This document shows positions 18,204 through 26,861 of a DNA stretch of 64,000 nt, one piece after another (the stretch's first letter is position 1; each line of letters opens with the position of its first letter). The DNA lies in NCBI RefSeq assembly GCF_900112005.1, contig NZ_FOKK01000002.1, positions 310,001-374,000 of the forward strand, given 5' to 3'. This stretch comes from Algoriphagus aquimarinus. Lineage in GTDB: Bacteria; Bacteroidota; Bacteroidia; Cytophagales; Cyclobacteriaceae. Under the pieces are notes generated by a model that was not told the origin of the DNA, ran no database searches, and saw nothing but the letters and a program-made list of their open reading frames with translations. A program made the position numbers and the translations under genes.

Positions 18204-18521
18204 TTACTTCTTTGCAAACAGTGCCTTAAAAGCCATTGCGATTTGCTTCAATCCTTCTTTGAACAACCCTTTAGATTCCTGCAGCTTTGGCTTGAAGTCT
18301 TCAGTACGTTCTTTAAATTCTCGCTCTAAAATCTCCTTACCCTTTTTAAATTCTGATTCAAGGGTAGTCTTATTCTCTTTCAAGTCTTGGATCTTCTTTT
18401 CGATATCCTCTTTCGCATCCATTCCTGCGTCAGCACCTTTCTTTACAAGCTCTTCAATTTTGTCTCCGATTTCCTTGAGTACTTTTTCTATGTCTTGAGT
18501 GCTGGATTTCTTTTCTTCCAT
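18204..18521 (-). CDS. Small charged coiled-coil protein
   Basis: A 105-aa protein made almost entirely of Lys and Glu rich helix, with heptad-like spacing (DIEKVLKEIGDKIEELVKKG, then LKENKTTLESEFKKGKEILE). There is no signal peptide or membrane helix; the C-terminal IAMAFKALFAKK is amphipathic and could touch a membrane. No family can be named with confidence; it loosely resembles apolipoprotein-like or YtxH-associated helical proteins. Base composition and start context (ATG at 18521) look like the neighbours. It is convergent with the surA-like gene across the terminator at 18141 and lies downstream of the ABC transporter, separated by about 90 bases, so it probably has its own promoter. 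Confidence 0.7.
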   Translation of the reverse strand: MEEKKSSTQDIEKVLKEIGDKIEELVKKGADAGMDAKEDIEKKIQDLKENKTTLESEFKKGKEILEREFKERTEDFKPKLQESKGLFKEGLKQIAMAFKALFAKK

Positions 18522-18609
18522 GACTAAAAATTTTAGATGAACTGATAGACATCAAGTTAAATACTTTTTTCGAAAGCTGATTTCCTAAATTAAAATAAGA
18601 TTAAAAACC

Positions 18610-20400
18610 TTAATTATCAATGGATTCCCCTGCCTGAGTTTGCTTTTCATAAAGCTCAGCATAAACTCCTTTTTGCTTCATCAGTGAGGCATGGTTTCCT
18701 CTTTCTATAACTTTACCATCATCCAAGACAATGATCTGATCTGCTAGCTTAGCTGAGGACACACGATGGGAAATAATAATGGAAGTTCGATCTTTCATTA
18801 TATTTTTCAGCGCCGTCAAGATCACATTTTCCGTTTTAGTATCAACCGCCGAAAGGCAATCATCTAAAATAAGAATCTTAGGTTCCTTGGCTATCGCTCT
18901 TGCAATGGACACACGCTGCTTCTGCCCACCTGAAAGGGTGATTCCCCGCTCTCCAAGCATTGTCTCAAATCCCTTCGGAAATTCTACAATGTTTTGATAC
19001 ACGTCTGCATCTTTAGCTGCCTGCTCTATAATCTTAGGATCAGACTCTTCTATGCCAAAAGCAATGTTATTGCCGATGCTATCTGAAAACAAGAATACGT
19101 CTTGTGGCACATATCCTATCTGTCTGCGAAGGTCAGAGATATCATATTGATCTATCGGGTTTCCATCTACCTTGATCACACCAGTGGAAGGATCATACAT
19201 ACGCATCAGTAGATTGGCAATAGTTGACTTCCCAGAGCCTGTCGTTCCAATTATCCCCAGAGTCTGACCCTCTTTGATCTGAAAACTAACATCCTTAAGC
19301 GCTTGAATTCCAGAATCAGGATAGATGAACGAGAGGTTCTCAACTTCCACTGTTCCATGGATAGTTGCTTTGATATTATTAGTACTTATTATTTCACTTT
19401 TTTCATCCAAAAACTCATTGATCCTTGTCTGCGAAGCTGCTGCACGCTGCACGATGCTAGTTACCCAACCAAGGGAAGTTACCGGCCAGGTAAGCATATT
19501 TACATAGAGAATAAACTCTGCGATCACTCCATACCCTATCTCTCCACTGATCACCTGCAGACCTCCAACGTACACGGTGATAATTGTAGACACACCGACA
19601 AGGGCCATAATTATAGGAAAGAAAAGCGCATTCACTCGAGTGAGCCGAATGGATTTTAATTTGTAGTCTTCACTTGCTGTAGCAAAATCATTAGCACTGT
19701 CACTTTCTCGTACGAACGCCTTTAGAACACGAATGCCCGAAAATGCTTCCTGAACAAAAGTGCTCAACCCACTCAAACTTCGCTGAATCTTCTCAGAGCG
19801 CTCATTGATCATATTATTCACATAATAGATACTTAAGGAAAGAACTGGAAGTGGCAGCAGTGCATAAAGCGTCAAAACAGGATTCACAGTGATCATATAG
19901 GTAATCACTAGCGGGAAAAGAATCAAGAGATTCAAACCGTACATGATAGCTGGACCAAGATACATCCGCACACGACTCACATCTTCTGTGATTCTTGCCA
20001 TCAGATCACCGGTGCTATTTTTTCTGTAGAAGCTAAGAGGCAATTTTTGGTAGTGATCAAAAATCTCATTCTTAATATCATATTCCACTTTTCGGGACAT
20101 GATGATGAGGGTCTGACGTATGAAAAACAAGAAAACTCCTCGTAGCAAAGCCATTACTAGGATCAAAACTCCAAAGACTACAACAAATTTTAAGAAAATA
20201 TCTTGTGCCTGATCACCCATTCCACCTTGTTCCAAAGGCCTATAAATAGAAAAACTTTCAACAACATAATCTATTGCAAGTCTGACTAGTTGCGCTGGGA
20301 TAATTACGAAAATGTTAGAAATCACCGTAAAAACTATCCCCAAAAGGATCAAGCCCTTGTATTTGTACAAATACTTATTGAGTCGCCAAAGTGGTTTCAC
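18610..20400 (-). CDS. ABC exporter, fused membrane and ATPase domains (MsbA/LmrA type)
   Basis: A half-transporter with six predicted membrane helices (residues 15-310) fused to an ATPase domain. Walker A is GTTGSGKST near residue 385, the signature LSGGQKQR near 490, and Walker B ILILDDCLSAVD near 515. The residue after the Walker B Asp, normally the catalytic Glu, is Asp here, as in the degenerate halves of heterodimeric exporters (YheI/LmrC type). The substrate could be lipid or drug and cannot be read from sequence. No ATG is available before an upstream in-frame stop; GTG at 20400 or TTG at 20403 must serve as start. The leucine-dehydrogenase-like gene is divergent, 145 bases away. Confidence 0.88.
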   Translation of the reverse strand: MKPLWRLNKYLYKYKGLILLGIVFTVISNIFVIIPAQLVRLAIDYVVESFSIYRPLEQGGMGDQAQDIFLKFVVVFGVLILVMALLRGVFLFFIRQTLIIMSRKVEYDIKNEIFDHYQKLPLSFYRKNSTGDLMARITEDVSRVRMYLGPAIMYGLNLLILFPLVITYMITVNPVLTLYALLPLPVLSLSIYYVNNMINERSEKIQRSLSGLSTFVQEAFSGIRVLKAFVRESDSANDFATASEDYKLKSIRLTRVNALFFPIIMALVGVSTIITVYVGGLQVISGEIGYGVIAEFILYVNMLTWPVTSLGWVTSIVQRAAASQTRINEFLDEKSEIISTNNIKATIHGTVEVENLSFIYPDSGIQALKDVSFQIKEGQTLGIIGTTGSGKSTIANLLMRMYDPSTGVIKVDGNPIDQYDISDLRRQIGYVPQDVFLFSDSIGNNIAFGIEESDPKIIEQAAKDADVYQNIVEFPKGFETMLGERGITLSGGQKQRVSIARAIAKEPKILILDDCLSAVDTKTENVILTALKNIMKDRTSIIISHRVSSAKLADQIIVLDDGKVIERGNHASLMKQKGVYAELYEKQTQAGESIDN

Positions 20401-20456
20401 CAAATAAAAATTTTAAAATGAAGGAATTAGATTAGGAAAACTGGGTATATTAATCC

Positions 20457-20486
20457 TTTGAAGGCCAATAAAAGTATTTAATTTTG
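20457..20486 (+). promoter_or_regulatory. Bacteroidota-type promoter of the amino-acid dehydrogenase
   Basis: TTTG at 20457-20460 and TAATTTTG at 20479-20486, 18 bases apart, match the phylum's -33/-7 consensus (TTTG and TAnnTTTG). Transcription would start near 20491-20493, about 54 bases before the ATG. Confidence 0.6.
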
Positions 20487-20545
20487 TATCGGCTATTATC
20501 GCAAGGAGTACCCAAATATAACACATTCTAAAAAGCTAAGTTCAC

Positions 20546-21646
20546 ATGTTAGAGATTAAAGCTACCGAAACAGTACGTGAAGGTTCGATCTTTGGCCAAA
20601 TCACCACAATGGATCACGAGCAACTTGTGATTTGTAATGATGAAGCAACCGGCCTTAAGGCATTGATCGGAATTCACAACACCACCTTGGGTCCAGCATT
20701 GGGCGGAACCCGTATGTGGCCTTATGCTTCTGAAGAGGAAGCGATTACAGACGTCCTTCGTCTTTCCAGAGGAATGACATTCAAAAATGCCTTAGCCGGA
20801 CTGAATCTCGGCGGTGGTAAGGCAGTGATTTTGGGCGATCCAAAATTGAAAAATGAAGCCTTTCTAAGACGTTTCGGAAGATTCGTTCAGAGTCTTGGCG
20901 GTAGGTATGTGACTGCAGAAGACGTGAATATGAATACTTCTGACATGGAATTCATTGGACTTGAGACTCGTCACGTCACTGGTCTGCCTGAAATCAAAGG
21001 CGGAGGAGGAGATCCTTCACCAGTTACAGCTTATGGTGTGTACATGGGGATGAAGGCTGCTGCCAAAAAAGCTTTTGGCTCGGAATCGCTAGAAGGAAAG
21101 CGAATCGGAGTTCAAGGTGTGGGTCAAGTAGGTAAATACTTGATAGAACACTTGGTCAAAGAAGGAGCACATGTATTAGTGACTGATATCTTCGAGGACA
21201 AATTACAGCAAGTAGCTAAGGCTACAGGAGCTCAGGTAGTGGACCCAAATGTAATCTACGACATGGAAATGGATATTTATTCTCCTTGTGCTCTAGGTGC
21301 TACTATCAATGATCAAACTATCGATCGATTGAAATGTGCAGTGATTGCCGGCGGTGCAAATAACCAACTGAAGGACGAAGCCAAACATGGCCGAATTCTA
21401 GTAGAAAAAGGAATAGTATATGCACCAGACTTCCTGATCAATGCTGGCGGTGTAATTAATGTAGGCGCTGAGTACTTTGGCGGATACAATAGAGAGACCG
21501 TTTACAAGCAAACTGAAAAAATCTATGATACCTGTTTAGGTATTTTGGACAAATCTGAAAAGGAAAATATCCCTGCTCAGCAAGCTGCAATAGAAACAGC
21601 AAAAGCAAGAATTGAAGCCATCGGAAGAGTGAAGCTTTCTTTTTAA
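20546..21646 (+). CDS. Glu/Leu/Phe/Val dehydrogenase family protein, leucine dehydrogenase-like
   Basis: A 366-aa NAD-dependent amino-acid dehydrogenase that would reversibly deaminate a branched-chain amino acid to its keto acid in the cytosol. Length and motifs fit leucine dehydrogenase better than the longer glutamate dehydrogenases: GTRMWPYASEEEAITDVLRL, then NLGGGKAVILGDP with the catalytic Lys, EDVNMNTSDMEF, and a Rossmann fold GVQGVGQVGKYLIEHL. The start ATG at 20546 gives the usual N-terminus. It has its own consensus promoter and ends in a terminator, so it is monocistronic. Exact substrate preference (Leu, Val or Phe) is not certain. Confidence 0.88.
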   Translation: MLEIKATETVREGSIFGQITTMDHEQLVICNDEATGLKALIGIHNTTLGPALGGTRMWPYASEEEAITDVLRLSRGMTFKNALAGLNLGGGKAVILGDPKLKNEAFLRRFGRFVQSLGGRYVTAEDVNMNTSDMEFIGLETRHVTGLPEIKGGGGDPSPVTAYGVYMGMKAAAKKAFGSESLEGKRIGVQGVGQVGKYLIEHLVKEGAHVLVTDIFEDKLQQVAKATGAQVVDPNVIYDMEMDIYSPCALGATINDQTIDRLKCAVIAGGANNQLKDEAKHGRILVEKGIVYAPDFLINAGGVINVGAEYFGGYNRETVYKQTEKIYDTCLGILDKSEKENIPAQQAAIETAKARIEAIGRVKLSF

Positions 21647-21670
21647 GCATTAACCATATCCTTTTCTAAA

Positions 21671-21700
21671 CCACCGGAAATGACTTCCGGTGGTTTTTTT
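21671..21700 (+). terminator. Intrinsic terminator after the amino-acid dehydrogenase
   Basis: Stem CCACCGGAA/TTCCGGTGG with a five-base loop is followed by seven or more T residues, 24 bases after the stop codon. Confidence 0.88.
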
Positions 21701-21737
21701 GTCTATGCCAACTAGGCAATAGCCCCGTCAAATTACC

Positions 21738-21745
21738 TATATTTG
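21738..21745 (+). promoter_or_regulatory. Possible -7 element of the nusB operon
   Basis: TATATTTG matches the -7 consensus TAnnTTTG and lies 17 bases before the nusB ATG, just after the preceding terminator. No TTTG stands at the right distance upstream, so this is only half a promoter match. Confidence 0.35.
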
Positions 21746-21762
21746 CAACTCATTTCGAAGAC

Positions 21763-22947
21763 ATGCTAAACAGAAGAATACTCAGAGTAAAGGCTTTTCA
21801 AAACCTATATGCATACGAACAGTGCAAGGGTTCCAACCTAAACCTCTCAAAAGATTTTATCCGAACTTCATTCATGCCGGATCTGAACAGCATGGAAGTG
21901 CAAGATAAAACCGCACTTAATAAAGAGGCTGAGGAAGCTATCAAGCTTTTTGATCAAAACCTTACTTCTAAAGACCTGCTGAAATCAAGCGACGCTAGTC
22001 GCAAAGTAAAGCAAGTCGTATTGGAGGCTTTGACAAAGTTTCATGATGCAAACGAAAAGGATCACCAATTCCTCTTAAAGAATATGGTAGTATCTGCCGA
22101 ACGCATCCCACAGCTCTATCTATTGGCTATTGAGCTACTTCAGGCTTTTACTGCACATGTGGAAAAAGAAATTGAGAAGAAAAAGAAATTCGCAGGCAAC
22201 AATCCAGTTGGGTTTGGGAATGAATTGAATCTTCCAAACAACCAAGTCTTACGCACACTACGAGAATCTAATCTGTACAAAGGCGCAATAGCTAGATACA
22301 ATGTACACTTGGATGATATTGAACTTGAAATAAGAGAATGGTTTAGAGACTATGTGAAGCCATCGGACCATTATCAGGCTTACCTTCAACTGGAAAGCCC
22401 AACGCTAGAGCAGGATTTTGATTTGGCAGATGACATATTGAAAAAAGTGATTTTCAAAAACGAAGTTATCCTCAATTTCTTTTCAGAGAAAGACCTTAAC
22501 TGGGTAGAAGATAAATCCGTTGTGAGAAGCTTAGCATCAAAGGTTTTGAAAAATGCGGCTAACCTTCATGAAGAAAATGAAAGCCAAATGCCAGAGATTG
22601 CTATGAACTGGGATGAGGATAAGGAGTTTTTTCAAAATATCTTTAACTTCACCATTGAAAATGACATAAATAGTAAAGCTCTTATTTCTCAAAAAACTAA
22701 AAACTGGGATATTGAAAGACTGGCATTTACAGATAAGGTGATTATCTCTATGGCAATTGCAGAGATGAAAAACTTTCCAAGCATCCCAGTCAAAGTAAGT
22801 ATTAATGAGTACATCGATATCTCTAAAACCTACAGCACGCCCAAAAGCAAGCAATTTGTCAATGGATTGCTAGATGTTATGGCAAAAGAGTTAACCGAAA
22901 GTGGAGAAATCCGTAAGAGCGGTAGAGGCCTTTTGGACAATAAATAA
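21763..22947 (+). CDS. nusB: NusB, transcription antitermination factor (long form)
   Basis: NusB pairs with ribosomal protein S10 (NusE) in antitermination complexes on rRNA operons. The C-terminal part (about residues 250-385) carries the recognisable fold, with WDIERLAFTDKVIISMAIAE and VSINEYIDISKTYSTPKSKQ followed by FVNGLLD. The N-terminus MLNRRILRVKAFQNLYAYEQ is also typical. At 394 aa it is more than twice the usual 140 or so because of a long inserted helical region, a form common in Bacteroidota. It opens a run of same-strand genes (YtxH, DUF1573, yajC, YbbR, coaE) with short gaps. Confidence 0.9.
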   Translation: MLNRRILRVKAFQNLYAYEQCKGSNLNLSKDFIRTSFMPDLNSMEVQDKTALNKEAEEAIKLFDQNLTSKDLLKSSDASRKVKQVVLEALTKFHDANEKDHQFLLKNMVVSAERIPQLYLLAIELLQAFTAHVEKEIEKKKKFAGNNPVGFGNELNLPNNQVLRTLRESNLYKGAIARYNVHLDDIELEIREWFRDYVKPSDHYQAYLQLESPTLEQDFDLADDILKKVIFKNEVILNFFSEKDLNWVEDKSVVRSLASKVLKNAANLHEENESQMPEIAMNWDEDKEFFQNIFNFTIENDINSKALISQKTKNWDIERLAFTDKVIISMAIAEMKNFPSIPVKVSINEYIDISKTYSTPKSKQFVNGLLDVMAKELTESGEIRKSGRGLLDNK

Positions 22948-22954
22948 TATAACT

Positions 22955-23257
22955 ATGAGCAAGAGCAGTAATTCACTCATCGCATTCCTTCTAGGTGCAG
23001 GCGCGGGCGCAGCACTTGGGGTACTTTTTGCACCTGACGCGGGAACAAACACCCGTGATCGACTTTCTTTCAAACTTTCTAAATACAAGAAAGAATTAGA
23101 GGAATTGATCGATGACTTAGTAGATGGAAAAGAAATGCATCTAAATGAGGCAAAAACCGAAGGGAAGCGCGTAATTTCTGAAGCTAAGAACAAAGCAGAA
23201 AACCTGCTTAGCGATGTCAATAAATTAATAGATCAAATCAATCAAGGAAATAATTAA
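22955..23257 (+). CDS. YtxH domain protein
   Basis: A 100-aa protein with one N-terminal hydrophobic, glycine-rich helix (SLIAFLLGAGAGAALGVLFA), then PDAG and a charged helical tail, the YtxH/gas-vesicle-like pattern. It is probably tethered to the inner membrane with the tail in the cytoplasm. Function is not known; relatives are often stress-associated. The ATG at 22955 is used, eight bases after the nusB stop; an earlier start inside nusB would put 18 extra residues before the membrane helix. It belongs to the nusB-coaE gene run. Confidence 0.8.
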   Translation: MSKSSNSLIAFLLGAGAGAALGVLFAPDAGTNTRDRLSFKLSKYKKELEELIDDLVDGKEMHLNEAKTEGKRVISEAKNKAENLLSDVNKLIDQINQGNN

Positions 23258-23353
23258 TCGTTATGAAATCGAGCGCGACATATCCTTATACAAAGGAATG
23301 ATAATCGATAAAGCGAGATTCCATATGACCATTTAAAAACAAAACATATACAG

Positions 23354-23896
23354 ATGAAAATCAACGTATTGAATATGGCGGTATTCACCGTCGCACTTGC
23401 ATTGGGAACTTCATGTAACCAAAAAAGTGATCAAGATGCCAAGATTCAGGCACTCGAAGACAAAATTGCTCAACTAGAAACCGGTAACACAGCGGTAACT
23501 CCAGTGAATGCTCAGGCTACTTCTGTGGCTGACCCAGCTACGCAGGGTGCATTTGCATTTCCAGAAATGGAATATGACTTTGGTGCTATCAACGAAGGCC
23601 AAGTAGTAGAGCATATCTTCAAATTCACAAATAATGGACAAGCTCCATTAGTAATCTCTAATATCACCGCATCATGTGGTTGTACTAGTCCTGACTGGTC
23701 CAAAGCACCAGTGAAGCCAGGCGATGAAGGTTATGTGAAAGTTGTATTCAATTCTGCTGCTAAGTCAGGCGCTCAAGCTCCTACTGTCAGCATCCAAGCT
23801 AATACAAACCCAGCTGTAACCCGATTAAGATTAAAAGGTACAGTTACTCCAAAAATTGCAGGCGCGGCCGCACCAGTAGGCCCGGTTAAACGATAA
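23354..23896 (+). CDS. DUF1573 domain lipoprotein
   Basis: A 180-aa exported protein. The N-terminus ends in LGTSC, which looks like a relaxed lipoprotein signal with Cys21. A short helical stretch (DAKIQALEDKIAQLE) and a linker follow. The Ig-like DUF1573 domain begins at EYDFGAINEGQVVEHIFKF and has NITASCGCTSPDW, the family's conserved Cys pair. Function is unknown; the domain is abundant in Bacteroidota envelopes. It is followed two bases later by yajC, so the two are probably coupled. Confidence 0.85.
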   Translation: MKINVLNMAVFTVALALGTSCNQKSDQDAKIQALEDKIAQLETGNTAVTPVNAQATSVADPATQGAFAFPEMEYDFGAINEGQVVEHIFKFTNNGQAPLVISNITASCGCTSPDWSKAPVKPGDEGYVKVVFNSAAKSGAQAPTVSIQANTNPAVTRLRLKGTVTPKIAGAAAPVGPVKR

Positions 23897-23898
23897 TT

Positions 23899-24216
23899 AT
23901 GATTTCTACAGTATTAGCTCAAGCTGCCGCAGGTGGTAGTGGAATTTTAGGACAAGTTTTCCTATTCGGTTCAATTATTCTGATCATGTATTTCTTTATG
24001 ATCAGACCTCAGCAAAAGAAGCAAAAGGAAAGCAAGAAATTTATTGAAGAAATAAAAAAAGGAGATGAAGTAGTGACCATCGGAGGACTTCATGGTAAAG
24101 TAAGTTCTGTAGAAGGCGATGCCGTTATGCTTGAGCTTGACAGAGGCCTTAAAGTCAAAGTGGAAAAATCAGCTATTTCTCTAGATTTCTCAAAGAAGCC
24201 AGAAATAAAAAAATAA
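23899..24216 (+). CDS. yajC: YajC, SecDF-associated preprotein translocase subunit
   Basis: YajC is a small single-span inner-membrane protein that joins SecDF in the Sec translocon. The 105-aa product has the family pattern: a hydrophobic helix (IILIMYFFMIRPQQKKQKE, with the RPQQKK signature), then IKKGDEVVTIGGLHGKVSSV and a cytoplasmic beta domain. The start ATG at 23899 lies two bases from the DUF1573 stop. secDF itself is not in the window. The YbbR-like gene follows nine bases downstream. Confidence 0.95.
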   Translation: MISTVLAQAAAGGSGILGQVFLFGSIILIMYFFMIRPQQKKQKESKKFIEEIKKGDEVVTIGGLHGKVSSVEGDAVMLELDRGLKVKVEKSAISLDFSKKPEIKK

Positions 24217-24224
24217 ATTGAATT

Positions 24225-25187
24225 TTGCCGGAAACTAAAAAATCCTCCCAAAGGATTTCTCCCAAAAAACTCTCTAATCTGAAAGTGGTAGTCCTCTGCA
24301 TTGCAGCAGCTACCACTTTTTGGATTTTAAACGCCCTGAATAAGGACGATTATAATACTATTGTCGATTTTCCAGTGGAGATTGTTTACGATCAAAACCA
24401 GTTTATCGCTGTAGCAGGGCTACCAAAAACGTTGGAAATAGAAATTTCTGGTAATGGCTGGGATCTCCTGAGAAAGTATTTCAACTTCAACAACGACGCT
24501 TATCCTATTGAGATTAAAAATCCTGCTGCAAAAAACTACCTCCTTACATCCGATCTCAAAAGATCTCTGGGTGAATTCCTCTCTCCTACCCAACTCGTCT
24601 CCGTACTCGACGATTCTCTTAAGTTTAAAATAGACAAAATTAAGTCGATCAAAGTAAAGCCAGTTCTTGATTCAAATAGCTTTTCCATGGCTAAGAACTA
24701 TAGGATTTTTGACCAAGTTACTTTTAGCTCGGAAACAATCACTCTTAGAGGGCCTAGTTCAATTCTGGACAGCCTGGATAGCAACTTCCCTATTAGCCTA
24801 GACGAAACGCGCATCAATAAGTCAATAGACAAAGTGATTACTCTTGAGGTACCTGACTCTTTGATCAACCTTGTACAGATAGAAAATAAGGACATCAGAA
24901 TTAAATTCGATGTCATCGCCTTTCTGGAAGGAAACAAAAGGCTGAAAATCAATAAAATGAATTTTCCAAAATCAGTTACCTTGGATAATGAAGTCGTTAT
25001 AATGATTTCCTATCTAATCGATGGTAGAAAAGTAGCTGAATTAAAAGATATTGAATTCGAAGCCGTTCTCGATTACTACAAAAGAAACAAAGAGGATAGC
25101 ACGATTACGGTTCAAGTGAAGCCAATGCCTGATTACTTAGATAAAGTAGTGATCACTCCAGAAATCCTGAAGCTGAAATATGAGTAA
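24225..25187 (+). CDS. YbbR-like domain membrane protein
   Basis: A 320-aa protein with one N-terminal membrane helix (VVVLCIAAATTFWILNAL) and an external region of repeated YbbR-like beta domains, e.g. IYDQVTFSSETITLRGPSSIL in sense though starting RIFDQVTF here. In firmicutes the family (CdaR) regulates a diadenylate cyclase; no such gene is adjacent, so that role is not claimed. The start is TTG at 24225, nine bases after yajC, since no ATG precedes the membrane helix. Its stop overlaps the coaE start by eight bases, a sign of coupling. Confidence 0.75.
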   Translation: MPETKKSSQRISPKKLSNLKVVVLCIAAATTFWILNALNKDDYNTIVDFPVEIVYDQNQFIAVAGLPKTLEIEISGNGWDLLRKYFNFNNDAYPIEIKNPAAKNYLLTSDLKRSLGEFLSPTQLVSVLDDSLKFKIDKIKSIKVKPVLDSNSFSMAKNYRIFDQVTFSSETITLRGPSSILDSLDSNFPISLDETRINKSIDKVITLEVPDSLINLVQIENKDIRIKFDVIAFLEGNKRLKINKMNFPKSVTLDNEVVIMISYLIDGRKVAELKDIEFEAVLDYYKRNKEDSTITVQVKPMPDYLDKVVITPEILKLKYE

Positions 25188-25785
25188 TCACAGTCCCATT
25201 TTGGTAGGTATCACCGGTGGAATCGGATCTGGTAAATCTACTGTAGCCAAAATTTTTTCAATACTAGGTATTCCTATCTATTCCGCTGATGATCGAGCCA
25301 AGTGGTTGATGGGAAATGACGAACATCTCAAAAGTCAGATTAAAGATGCATTTGGAGAGGAGTCTTACCTTAGTGACGGAGCTCTTGATAGGGATTTTCT
25401 AGCAAAAACAGTTTTTTCCGACCCACCGAAAGTAAAAACAATTAATTCACTTGTTCATCCTGCGGTTGGACGGGATTTTAAGGATTGGGCATTTCAGCAA
25501 ACTGCTCCTTACGTGCTAAAAGAAGCAGCTTTGATCTTCGAAACAGGAAGTAATGATTCGTTGGACCATGTGATTAATGTCAGCTCCCCTCTTAAAGTAC
25601 GAATTGCAAGAACACTGATGAGAGATCCTTTTCGTTCGGAAGAGCAGGTCAATCAAATTATCAATCAACAACTCCCCGATGAGCAGAAAAACGAATTAGC
25701 TGATTTTGTTATCAAGAATACAGATAATAAGCTCTTGATTCCGCAGGTTCTAAAAATCCATCAGCAACTGATTTCAGAGAATTAG
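25180..25785 (+). CDS. coaE: CoaE, dephospho-CoA kinase
   Basis: CoaE phosphorylates dephospho-CoA on the ribose 3'-hydroxyl, the last step of coenzyme A synthesis. The 201-aa product is of usual length. The P-loop GITGGIGSGKST is at residues 10-21, followed by YSADDRAKWLM and, after the core, LVHPAVGRDF and AALIFETG, all family landmarks. It overlaps the YbbR-like gene by eight bases and ends the nusB-coaE run. It is a conserved housekeeping enzyme with nothing odd. Confidence 0.95.
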   Translation: MSNHSPILVGITGGIGSGKSTVAKIFSILGIPIYSADDRAKWLMGNDEHLKSQIKDAFGEESYLSDGALDRDFLAKTVFSDPPKVKTINSLVHPAVGRDFKDWAFQQTAPYVLKEAALIFETGSNDSLDHVINVSSPLKVRIARTLMRDPFRSEEQVNQIINQQLPDEQKNELADFVIKNTDNKLLIPQVLKIHQQLISEN

Positions 25786-25860
25786 ACATCTCAAGTGTGT
25801 GATAAAAGGACCATTATCCCTATTTTTCTTCTTTCGGTTACAAAACACTTTTGATCAATT

Positions 25861-26742
25861 ATGAAAGCCTACAATCCTAAGGACTGGTTTAAAATTCTGT
25901 TTTTAGTCCAAAAATCTGATACGCTAGTCAAGCTTGGTCCATTCATGGTTGTGATTTTTCTTTACTCGCTAGGAATAGCTTGGCTAGAAATGGATTACCT
26001 GAATATCGGAAAGAATAGTTGGGTACAGAATATCCCTATTATGCATAGCCTGCTAAGCTTCGTGATCTCACTGCTACTTGTTTTTCGCACAAACACAGCC
26101 TACGACAGATGGTGGGAAGGCAGAAAGCTTTGGGGTCAACTGGTAAATAACAGCAGAAACTTAGCCATCAAATTAGCCGGAATTCTGGACAACGAGGATG
26201 AAGAATGCAGACACTTTTTCAGAAGAACTATTCCGATTTATGCTTTCGCGCTAAAGGAACATTTACAGAATAACGTAACTATGTATATGCTGGATGACGA
26301 GAAAGATGGAGAAATAAAGCCTGAGATCGACCCCGAAAAGCATGTCCCAAACCAAGTGGCTAAATTGATGTTTGCCAAAGTAAATGACCTTTATAAAGCG
26401 AAAAAGATCACAGGTGATCAATTGATCATTTTAAATAATGAACTAGTTTCATTCACTGATATATGCGGAGCTTGCGAGCGAATTAAGAACACCCCGATTC
26501 CTTATTCTTACAGTTCCTTTATCAAAAAATTCATCCTAGCTTATGTACTTACCTTACCGCTTGGCTATGTTTTTTCGCTAGGTTATTATGCTGCTCCTAT
26601 TGTCACATTCATTTTTTACGTGTTAGCCAGCTTGGAAATAGTCGCAGAAGAAATCGAAGAGCCTTTTGGCAATGACGCAAATGATTTACCCATGGGTAAA
26701 TTGTCTGAAAACATTCAAAAGCATGTTCAAGAATTAATTTGA
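25861..26742 (+). CDS. Bestrophin-family chloride channel
   Basis: A 293-aa bestrophin-like (UPF0187) membrane protein. Homologues form pentameric anion channels. The family hallmark is RTNTAYDRWWEGRKLWG near residue 80, followed by NSRNLA; further on are SYSSFIKKFILAYVLTLPLG and, near the end, EEIEEPFGNDANDLP. Four hydrophobic stretches fit the fold. The start ATG at 25861 follows a gap of about 75 bases after coaE without a terminator, so it may share the upstream transcript or have its own weak promoter. Confidence 0.9.
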   Translation: MKAYNPKDWFKILFLVQKSDTLVKLGPFMVVIFLYSLGIAWLEMDYLNIGKNSWVQNIPIMHSLLSFVISLLLVFRTNTAYDRWWEGRKLWGQLVNNSRNLAIKLAGILDNEDEECRHFFRRTIPIYAFALKEHLQNNVTMYMLDDEKDGEIKPEIDPEKHVPNQVAKLMFAKVNDLYKAKKITGDQLIILNNELVSFTDICGACERIKNTPIPYSYSSFIKKFILAYVLTLPLGYVFSLGYYAAPIVTFIFYVLASLEIVAEEIEEPFGNDANDLPMGKLSENIQKHVQELI

Positions 26743-26770
26743 ACTCGCCTTCATATTCCCTGTAATTTTG
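26738..26770 (+). promoter_or_regulatory. Possible promoter of the HipA-like kinase/DUF3037 pair
   Basis: TTTG at 26738-26741 and TAATTTTG at 26763-26770 are 21 bases apart, slightly long for the -33/-7 consensus. Transcription would start near 26776, about 85 bases before the ATG. Confidence 0.35.
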
Positions 26771-26861
26771 ATTGCTGAGAATTTGTTCGGTATTTCAAAT
26801 AGGAACTTTGTCTAAGCCAATAGTGCTTATCTAAACCATACCTACCAGTTTTGAAAATCTA

